Made by a program: the position numbers and the translations under genes
NCBI GenBank assembly: GCA_944390035.1
Contig: CALXOP010000026.1
Coordinates: 1 to 40,034, forward strand
DNA length: 40,034 nt
Reading direction: 5' to 3'
Origin: an uncultured Alphaproteobacteria bacterium
GTDB lineage: Bacteria; Pseudomonadota; Alphaproteobacteria; RF32; CAG-239
Shown: one piece after another, positions 15,308 through 21,832 of the stretch
Layout of the letters: each line of letters opens with the position of its first letter
Numbering within the stretch: position 1 is the stretch's first letter
The notes under the pieces: model-generated
What the model saw: only the letters and a program-made list of their open reading frames with translations
Databases searched by the model: none
Told to the model about the DNA's origin: nothing

Positions 15308-15928
15308 ATGCAATACGAACAAGTTTGGGATGCTGTTGATAAGTTGGCAAAGTTACACGGTTTGTCCCCTTCCGGTTTGGCTAAAAAAGCCGGTTTGGAT
15401 GCTACAACCTTTAATAAGAGCAAACGAATTCGACATGACGGCAAACAACGTTGGCCTTCCCTTGACAGCATTAATAAAATATTGGAAGCCTGCAATATTT
15501 CTTTTGAGCAATTCTATCAACTCATTGATGATGATTTAGCCCTCAAACCGGCGGGAATCCCCTTTATCTCTTATTCGGAGTTGGCAGGTATGGCCGTGGT
15601 TAAGGCCTCTAAACTTGTTACCGATAAATGGGACAACACTCAATTTCCGGAAAGTTCCGTTAATTTGTATGCCATTAATTTGGACTCGGCTGATTTTGAA
15701 CCGATGTATCGCAAGGGTTATACCTTAATTGCCACCAAAGACCCTGAAGTGCGTAAAGGTGACCGGGTGATTGTGTTGCGAAACAAAGGTCTGCCTTTAA
15801 TCAAAGAATTTAAGCACCGCACGACTTCTACCATTGTCTTTGGCGACATTTTTAACCCCAAGCAAGATGAGCAAGTCAAAATTGATGATATTAAACTCAT
15901 TAATCGAATCGTGTGGGCAGAACAATAA
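15308..15928 (+). CDS. LexA/CI-type HTH-S24 phage repressor
   Basis: This 206-residue protein has an N-terminal XRE-type HTH (about 5-72; helix pair around SPSGLAKKAGLDATTFNKSKR) and a C-terminal S24/LexA-like domain. All self-cleavage elements are in place: an Ala-Gly bond at 93-94 (ELAGMAVV), Ser127 (LDSADFEPM) and Lys166 (LPLIKEF). Their spacings (34 and 39 residues) are close to LexA. Such repressors cleave themselves when stimulated by RecA-ssDNA, so DNA damage could induce the divergent particle genes. It has a strong promoter, AAGGAGG ribosome site, and palindromic candidate operators upstream. Similar regulators also exist as ordinary chromosomal genes in Alphaproteobacteria, so a phage-only role is not certain. 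Confidence 0.85.
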   Translation: MQYEQVWDAVDKLAKLHGLSPSGLAKKAGLDATTFNKSKRIRHDGKQRWPSLDSINKILEACNISFEQFYQLIDDDLALKPAGIPFISYSELAGMAVVKASKLVTDKWDNTQFPESSVNLYAINLDSADFEPMYRKGYTLIATKDPEVRKGDRVIVLRNKGLPLIKEFKHRTTSTIVFGDIFNPKQDEQVKIDDIKLINRIVWAEQ

Positions 15929-16155
15929 TGGAAAATTTACAGTATTATTTACACTCTTCTTCATGTGATTTATCTGCAACAGAACTCAGATTCGACGTTC
16001 TACCGCACATTGAATCTGAGTTCTCCTTTTCTATTGATAAAGTCTGTTTTACATTAACTAAAGATTTGGCTAAGCGAAGATACGCCCCTGCGGGGTGTCA
16101 AAAATTAGAAAAATATCTGCGCTTGTATCGAGATTATGCTGTGGCTTGTAAGTAA
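15928..16155 (+). CDS. Small protein coupled to the repressor
   Basis: This 75-residue protein starts at an ATG that overlaps the repressor stop (TAATG at 15926-15930); an in-frame GTG at 15913 is a less likely start. I do not recognise it. It contains LSATELRFDVLPHIESEFSF, a Cys-containing middle and a basic, Tyr-rich C-terminal helix. Coupling to the repressor suggests a partner or modulator of the switch, which is inference. The gene holds a perfect 13-bp inverted repeat at 15981-16024. Confidence 0.6.
   Translation: MENLQYYLHSSSCDLSATELRFDVLPHIESEFSFSIDKVCFTLTKDLAKRRYAPAGCQKLEKYLRLYRDYAVACK
15981..16024. repeat. 13-bp perfect inverted repeat inside small gene
   Basis: AGAACTCAGATTC (15981-15993) is the exact reverse complement of 16012-16024, with an 18-nt loop. 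It lies within coding sequence and has no T tract, so it is not a normal terminator. It could be an mRNA hairpin, a recombinase or regulator site. Confidence 0.75.
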
Positions 16156-16161
16156 TGTTAT

Positions 16162-16650
16162 TTAACTGGAGGACCTTAACAGTATTCTCTCCAGTTGTGT
16201 GACAGCTTCTTCCGGCGGCAGCGACAAGTTAATGCGGTAGTGATTATCAAGCAGGCAACTGCAAGATACTTCATCATAGCGACAATAAGGCGTGGAAAAA
16301 CTTTTTCCGTATATATCCGAATCATCTATATGGATATCTATTTGATATTTTTGGCAAAATTTGGCCTTGGCCGTGTTCCATAATTTATCATCAATATGAA
16401 AGCTGCCATCGGGAAAAAGTTGAATTTCGCCTTTGGCGGCGTAGTAATCCATTATGGCAAATAATTCATGATAGCAGATTCCCCAACCTTTCAAAAAGCA
16501 GGCTATCTTTTGCGCAGGGCCGCCGGTGATGATATAAATTTCGTGCCCGCGAGAGGTGGCTGCGGCTGTAAAATCCTTAAAATAAGAGGGATGGCGGTTA
16601 ATAACGCCATGAAAGTCCAATCCGATTTTTAAGTATTGCTTAGTTGTCAT
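16162..16650 (-). CDS. HAD-superfamily phosphatase-like protein
   Basis: This protein of 162 residues starts at the ATG at 16650 (GGAAGTGAG upstream); an ATG at 16671 would add seven. HAD motifs are visible: motif I IGLDFHGVI (nucleophile Asp with a His in place of the usual second Asp neighbour), motif II YIITGG, and a motif IV-like HIDDSDIYG. The second catalytic Asp position of motif I reads His-Gly-Val, so the chemistry may differ from standard phosphatases. Family members remove phosphate from small molecules or nucleotides; the substrate is unknown. It is the last gene of the prfB operon, overlapping the AsmA-like gene by 11 nt. The 3' end carries an 8-bp inverted repeat (16164-16171 / 16189-16196) without a T tract. 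Confidence 0.75.
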   Translation of the reverse strand: MTTKQYLKIGLDFHGVINRHPSYFKDFTAAATSRGHEIYIITGGPAQKIACFLKGWGICYHELFAIMDYYAAKGEIQLFPDGSFHIDDKLWNTAKAKFCQKYQIDIHIDDSDIYGKSFSTPYCRYDEVSCSCLLDNHYRINLSLPPEEAVTQLERILLRSSS

Positions 16651-19600
16651 TCTCACTTCCAAACAATTCATTTAATTTGTCTTTGAGAGAGCTTGGGCTT
16701 AAAGCCGATAAAGGATTGATGTTAATGTCGGCATCTTCCAGATTACCGGTTACCGTATAGTTGGCGGCAAATACCGTACCGTCTTTGCCGACCAGTAAAC
16801 CTCCCACCAACGGAATTCGTCCCAACATGGTATTCAGGCTATAGGCCGGCGCAATGACGCCATTGACATTTACTTCATCAAAGCGGCGGTCATAGGTTCC
16901 GGTGGCCGTAATACCGACAACATCACCAAAGGCCTTGGCTTCTTTAAGACGCAGTTGTTTGTTTTGGTATTCAAAAGGTGCATCCAGATGCGAGAATTTC
17001 AACCCCTCTCCTTTCAGTAAATCTACCATACCGCTAAAGGAGGCAACAGTCAGCAATTTGGCTATAACCGGAGTGTTATAAATGCTAAAGTTGCGAATTT
17101 TGGCATGGCCGATAAAGGTTTTGTCTTTGGCGCGGCGTGCCTCAATTTGAATAATGCCGTTTTCCATATTATCATAGAGTCTCAAGGCTTTGAGCGTGGC
17201 TCCGGCATCATTACTATCAACTGAAAGCAAAAATTCATTATTGGGACGCGGTACATAATCAAACTTAATACGTTTTTGTTGATTGTTGCTGAAATTGCCG
17301 ATTAAGTGAATTTCGTTGACGCCAATACCGTTTCTGAGCTGAGCGGAGCCGGCAAAATTGGTTATCGGCATTTTGGGATTGGTCCACAAATTATTCACCG
17401 CAATAAAAATATCGGTATCGGTGACTTTTTCCAGTTCATCATCCTCTTCCGTGGAGGCAACAACCGTGTTTTTATCTATCTTGATTTTGTTTTCGTTCTT
17501 TTCAAAGAAAGGCGTTAAATCATAGCTCGTTCCAGATACGTTGATTTTGACCTTTTTCTTTGGGGTATAACTAAACTCTATACGTGCCTTGGCTGAAGTC
17601 TTCGGACCTTTGATTTCGTTGATGTCAACCGAGGTCATATTGCCTTGCTTATCCAGTTCGACTTTGCCGGAGAGGCGAAAATCATCCTTAAACAAAGCAA
17701 ATTGCGGAATCGAAACCAGCTTATTGTTATAAAGATTTAGGTTCATGGTGAGATTGCCCGGAACATCCAAATCTTTTTTGAAGCCTAAAAATGAAAAATC
17801 AACCGCCATTTTGCTTAACTGGGCATTAAGGCTAACCGAGGTTCTGGCATCATCATAAATCGTGATTTCCGAATCTATCATGGCATAGCCATCCACATAC
17901 GGCGGATTCAAAATTGAGGCATCTATCCCTAACTCTTGTTTGGCGGCATTGTTCAATTTGAAGGATAATTTATAACGGCTTTGATAGTTTTTGGCGGAGA
18001 AATTTTCATTCCATACCAGTTGCAAAGGAATATTTTCCAACTTGGCATCTCCGGTTAGCGACAGACCTTGGTTATTGACCTCGAGTGTGAGCGAATCCGC
18101 CGATAGTGTTTTGTCTTTAAAGGCTTTGGGGAAGCGAACATTTTTTAAATCAGACAAGACTTTGACTTTCACTTCATCCGTATTTAAATCATTTTTTAGT
18201 TCAAAGTCTAATTTTAATTTGGTATCGGCTTCGCCGATGATGGCATCGGGTTTCAGCCCCATTTCCGTGGTATAGCCCAACGGCGGATTATCTATCAGGC
18301 GCAGAGCATCACTCACGCTGGAATTTAACTCCAAATCAATATCGGCGTAATTATTATATTTATCCAAATCATAAAGGCGGACATAGCCCCCCGTTAAAAT
18401 CACGCCTTTGGATGCGCCTTTATCCACATCAATTTTAATGGTATCGGTACTAAAATGTGCCTTACCGTACAAATTGGTAATATCAGGCATTCCGCGCAGA
18501 TAGTTTAAATTGGTGTCTATAATATCACCTTGTCCGTCTAAGTCGGTTAAGCCGAACGCCTTGGATTTTTCATTCCATCCGAAGGTAAAGGTAAATTGCG
18601 CGTTGGTGATTTTTCCGCCATACAGACTATCCTCACACCAACTCCAAGCATCTTCCGAGATATATTTCGGCCAATATTGATAAAGGTCATCAAACTTCAT
18701 TTCTTTGATGGAAGTGGAGAGTTTGACCTGCAAATTTTTGAGAGAATCTTCTAACAGGTATTGCTTGAATCCGGAGACGGCAACGTTGATTTTGGCTTTT
18801 TGCTCGCCTAAATCAAAACTGGCATTATTAATGTGAATATTGTTTAGTCCCCCGATAATGTCGCCTTCCAACAAAAATGCCGAAACATTATAGTTATAAT
18901 CGGGATTGTTATTAAAAATGACATTGCCCTGCCCGCCTTCAAACTGAAATGCGATTTTTTCAAATGCCGTATCAACACTCGTCATAATATCGTCTTGGTG
19001 TTTTAGGACTTCATTAAAATTGATTAAGGTGGAAATGCGTCCGTTGACGGGCAAATTAATTTTATATAATTCTTGCGCGGTTTGCGGCTCCAAAAAAGTT
19101 TCAGCCAGGGCATCAGGCACTAAGTCGGAAAAGTAAAAATCCAGCGCCAACTTATTGTTTAAGGTGCGATATTCGCCTTCCAATCCGACAGAGGCAATTT
19201 GATTGCGCAACTTTATCAGCGCATTAACTTCGGTTGAAATATTCGTCAAATTGCGCTCCAGATGATAATTCACATCCGAAAAAGCCCATTTGCGGCCTAA
19301 GTCAACTTCGTGCAATTCTACCGTGGCGTTGCGAATCGAAACTTCATTTATGTAGCTTTCCGGATAAAGATTATCGTGTGAATTAAAGCGGTCGATAAAC
19401 TCCTCAAACGCATCAAAGTAGTAAGCGATTTTCTTTTTATTGATTTCTTCGGTTTTGTTTTTATCAACCCCGTAAGTATTAAAAATATAGACGCTTGGGT
19501 TATTGATTTCCATTGAGCTTGGGGCAATCACACCTCTGAGCAAAGCCCGAATACTGAAAGAGACCGATGTTTTCGGTGCATTAATCACAAAGCTGTCATC

Positions 19601-19864
19601 AGTCTTTTTATAGACAACATTATTGGCAATAATTTTGATAGGTTGGATGGAACGCACCAACTCAATATTGACACTGTCAACACTCACTTGGTACTGCGAT
19701 TCATCATGATTAAGGGCGCGGATGATATAGGGTTTTAAAAACGGTAATTCGATTGGCCCGCGATATAGTTGCCAGATAAACAGCAACAGCAGGCTTAAAA
19801 ATACCACCCCGATATAATCAATGATTTTTTGGGTGATGTATAATTTAGTCGATACTTTCTTCAT
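16640..19864 (-). CDS. AsmA/YhdP-like inner membrane protein
   Basis: This 1074-residue protein has an N-terminal membrane anchor (about 14-34) followed by the typical opening PFLKPYIIRALN and a very long beta-rich periplasmic body. The C-terminal AsmA-like part (about 880-1060) includes NFSIYNTPVIAKLLTVASFSGMVDLLKGEGLKFSHLDAPF and the IAPAYSLNTMLGRIPLVGGLLVGKDGTVFAANYTVTG ending that is diagnostic of YhdP/DUF3971-type proteins. AsmA-like proteins bridge the periplasm and are implicated in phospholipid transport to the outer membrane, which would complement the MlaC-like protein at 2013-2690. The start overlaps the upstream hydrolase gene by 20 nt. Confidence 0.9.
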   Translation of the reverse strand: MKKVSTKLYITQKIIDYIGVVFLSLLLLFIWQLYRGPIELPFLKPYIIRALNHDESQYQVSVDSVNIELVRSIQPIKIIANNVVYKKTDDSFVINAPKTSVSFSIRALLRGVIAPSSMEINNPSVYIFNTYGVDKNKTEEINKKKIAYYFDAFEEFIDRFNSHDNLYPESYINEVSIRNATVELHEVDLGRKWAFSDVNYHLERNLTNISTEVNALIKLRNQIASVGLEGEYRTLNNKLALDFYFSDLVPDALAETFLEPQTAQELYKINLPVNGRISTLINFNEVLKHQDDIMTSVDTAFEKIAFQFEGGQGNVIFNNNPDYNYNVSAFLLEGDIIGGLNNIHINNASFDLGEQKAKINVAVSGFKQYLLEDSLKNLQVKLSTSIKEMKFDDLYQYWPKYISEDAWSWCEDSLYGGKITNAQFTFTFGWNEKSKAFGLTDLDGQGDIIDTNLNYLRGMPDITNLYGKAHFSTDTIKIDVDKGASKGVILTGGYVRLYDLDKYNNYADIDLELNSSVSDALRLIDNPPLGYTTEMGLKPDAIIGEADTKLKLDFELKNDLNTDEVKVKVLSDLKNVRFPKAFKDKTLSADSLTLEVNNQGLSLTGDAKLENIPLQLVWNENFSAKNYQSRYKLSFKLNNAAKQELGIDASILNPPYVDGYAMIDSEITIYDDARTSVSLNAQLSKMAVDFSFLGFKKDLDVPGNLTMNLNLYNNKLVSIPQFALFKDDFRLSGKVELDKQGNMTSVDINEIKGPKTSAKARIEFSYTPKKKVKINVSGTSYDLTPFFEKNENKIKIDKNTVVASTEEDDELEKVTDTDIFIAVNNLWTNPKMPITNFAGSAQLRNGIGVNEIHLIGNFSNNQQKRIKFDYVPRPNNEFLLSVDSNDAGATLKALRLYDNMENGIIQIEARRAKDKTFIGHAKIRNFSIYNTPVIAKLLTVASFSGMVDLLKGEGLKFSHLDAPFEYQNKQLRLKEAKAFGDVVGITATGTYDRRFDEVNVNGVIAPAYSLNTMLGRIPLVGGLLVGKDGTVFAANYTVTGNLEDADININPLSALSPSSLKDKLNELFGSENDN

Positions 19865-20723
19865 TGACCTTTAACCACCCTTTTTCATTGGCTTGCATCC
19901 ATCCCAAAATATCTAAATCATTACGGAAGTTAAACAAATTGCTGTGTTTGCCGTTTTCATAAATAATTATTTGCTTTGGTTCAGAGGCGTAATTATATAA
20001 ATTTTGCGCCAAGGCAACGGGAACCGTAGTATCAATGCTGCCGCCCATAATTAGAATCGGCGAATTAATATCACCTATCATGGATAAGTTGTCATATTTA
20101 TCCCGCATGATGGCTTCAAAAGGCATCGGGACCGGAACCACTAATTGCGCAACATTAAGCAAACTATCAAACGGAACTTCCAATATCAGACCGGCAAAAG
20201 GATGCTTTTTGGTTTGTAATTTATAGACGCTGTTGACGGCCATGTGGGAGCCCAAAGACATGCCATAGACATATATATCTTCATTTTTATAGCCTTGGGA
20301 GTGCAAATATTGAATTGCCGATAAGGCATCGTTTTCCAAATTGGTTTGATTGATGGTACCGGGGAGACCGCCAAAGCCTCGATATTCGGGCAAAAATGTT
20401 CCGTATCCGGCTTGTTCAAAGGTTTTGAGTTTATAGTAAAATTCTTCAATATTATAGGAATTTCCATGCATAAATACGACGATTTTCTTTTGGTTTGAAT
20501 GCGGCTTGGTGTACCATGCAAAAAGCGGTGTTCCGTCCGTGGAATTATAGGTGACTTCTCGCGCGGGATAGTCATATTTATGAGCGTGCGTTATATCGGA
20601 CGGTGTCGAAGAGGGATTGTAAAAAAACAGCTGCGGTACGGCCATAACCAATCCGCAAGTCAGAAGATAAGCTCCGGCAACAAGACCTAACAGCCAACAG
20701 CCGATTTTTTTTAATAATTCCAT
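19845..20723 (-). CDS. Membrane-anchored alpha/beta hydrolase (Bem46-like)
   Basis: This 292-residue protein has one N-terminal membrane segment (about 9-31) and a complete alpha/beta hydrolase domain: oxyanion region VVFMHGNS (82-89), nucleophile elbow YGMSLGSH with Ser156, acid Asp231 in MGGSIDTTVP, and His260 in NGKHSNL. The domain should face the periplasm or the membrane surface. Bem46/YfhR-like relatives are esterase or peptidase-like with poorly known substrates. Translation is coupled to prfB by a TAATG overlap, and its end overlaps the AsmA-like gene, suggesting co-expression in an envelope-linked operon. Confidence 0.87.
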   Translation of the reverse strand: MELLKKIGCWLLGLVAGAYLLTCGLVMAVPQLFFYNPSSTPSDITHAHKYDYPAREVTYNSTDGTPLFAWYTKPHSNQKKIVVFMHGNSYNIEEFYYKLKTFEQAGYGTFLPEYRGFGGLPGTINQTNLENDALSAIQYLHSQGYKNEDIYVYGMSLGSHMAVNSVYKLQTKKHPFAGLILEVPFDSLLNVAQLVVPVPMPFEAIMRDKYDNLSMIGDINSPILIMGGSIDTTVPVALAQNLYNYASEPKQIIIYENGKHSNLFNFRNDLDILGWMQANEKGWLKVNEESID

Positions 20724-21824
20724 TATTTCCCCACTTTGGCTGCCAATGCCGCCGATAAAAATAAATCAATATCCCCGTCCAAAACCGCTTTGGTATCTGA
20801 GGTTTCCGCGTCGGTACGTAAATCCTTGACCATCTTATAGGGTTGCAAAACATAAGAACGGATTTGATTGCCCCACCCGTTATCACCTTGAGCATCTCGT
20901 ATGCCTTGTGCTTCGGCTTCGCGTTTTTTCAGCTCAATTTCATAGAGGCGCGCCTTTAACATTTTCCATGCGGCATCACGGTTTTGAAATTGTGAGCGCT
21001 GGGTTTGGCAAGAAACAACAATGCCGGTCGGAATATGTGTAATGCGGACGGCAGAATCGGTTTTGTTAATATGTTGACCGCCGGCTCCGGATGAACGATA
21101 CGTATCTATGCGGCAATCGGCTTCATTAATTTCAATATGAATTTCATCATCAATCACCGGATAAACTCCTACCGAAGCAAAGCTGGTATGGCGGCGGGCA
21201 TTGCTGTCAAACGGTGAAATACGCACCAAACGATGTACCCCGCTTTCGGATTTGAGCCAGCCATAAGCATTGTGGCCGCAAATTTTGATTGTGGCCGATT
21301 TTAGACCGGCAACATCGCCTTCGGTTTCTTCAATATATTCAACTTTATAATGATGATCTTCTGCCCAACGCGTGTACATTCTGAGCAACATTTCTGCCCA
21401 ATCTTGCGCCTCAGTTCCGCCACTGCCGGCATGGACTTCCAAGAAGGCATCATTGGCATCAACTTCGCCGCAAAGGAGTGCTTCCAGCTCTCCTCTTTTG
21501 GTTTGGTCTTTTAGATGGGTAAGTTGTTGCAGGCATTCTTGCAGAGTGGCTTCATCATTTTCAGCTTCGGCCATCTCGGCCAAATCCGATAAATCTTGCA
21601 AAGATTTTTCCATCTCTTGGAAATTGTGCAAATTTTCTTCCAAAGTGTTTTTTTCGCTCATCAGCTTTTGGGCTTTGGCGGCATCATTCCACAAATTCGG
21701 ATCAGAGCTGAGGGCGGTTAATTCATCCAACCGAATAAGAGCGTTATCATAGTCAAAGAGACCTCCTCAGCAGTTCCAAGGACTGCTTTATCTCATCAAT
21801 TACTTCTAGTACTTCTGCTCGCAT
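20723..21824 (-). CDS. prfB: Peptide chain release factor 2, with +1 frameshift
   Basis: RF2 reads UGA and UAA stop codons and releases the nascent chain. The start is ATG at 21824, followed by 23 codons ([20 protein letters not shown]...) to an in-frame TGA at 21755-21753. Skipping one T continues as [20 protein letters not shown] to the end, giving about 366 residues, the normal RF2 length. The stop-recognition tripeptide SPF, the catalytic GGQ ([18 protein letters not shown]) and the full domain 2-3-4 order are present. PBP1A ends 8 nt upstream, and the downstream hydrolase overlaps by one base. Gene finders that ignore frameshifting would call only the part after the TGA. Confidence 0.97.
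21753..21767 (-). other. Programmed +1 frameshift site of prfB
   Basis: The minus strand reads AGGAGG TCT CTT TGA C: a Shine-Dalgarno-like element (21767-21762), the slippery codon CTT, in-frame stop TGA (21755-21753) and a following C. Arrangement and spacing match the autoregulatory site known from E. coli prfB, so low RF2 favours the shift. Confidence 0.95.
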
Positions 21825-21832
21825 TTTATATC

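Larger units (their letters stand above)
4538..16155. mobile_element. Podovirus-like particle gene cluster (cryptic prophage or GTA-like)
   Basis: This tight block of 15 leftward genes (4572-15145), closed by a terminator at 4538-4570, is faced by a rightward LexA/CI-type regulator and a coupled small gene. The structural order (TerL, lysis genes, portal, Bbp19-like, scaffold, capsid, head accessory, tail tubular A and B, gp14-like) is that of T7/BPP-1-type podoviruses. No integrase, excisionase, replication, polymerase, large internal virion or tail-fibre gene is visible, and I found no flanking direct repeat acting as an att site. All genes are open and most overlap or have good ribosome sites, and base composition resembles the host flanks. 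This fits long residence: a decayed but repaired remnant or a domesticated particle. Ends are my estimate from gene content. Confidence 0.85.

Noticed and set aside
4467-16161. att sites bordering the phage cluster
   Set aside because: I compared the two edges by eye and found no convincing direct repeat; a computed search would be needed.
16164-16196. Inverted repeat AACTGGAG/CTCCAGTT as terminator of the repressor unit
   Set aside because: No T tract follows on either strand and it lies within the 3' coding part of the HAD gene.
21731-21824. Apparent frameshift mutation or late TTG start in prfB
   Set aside because: The upstream ATG, the 23-codon N-terminus and AGGAGG-TCT-CTT-TGA-C form the known programmed site, so the gene is intact.
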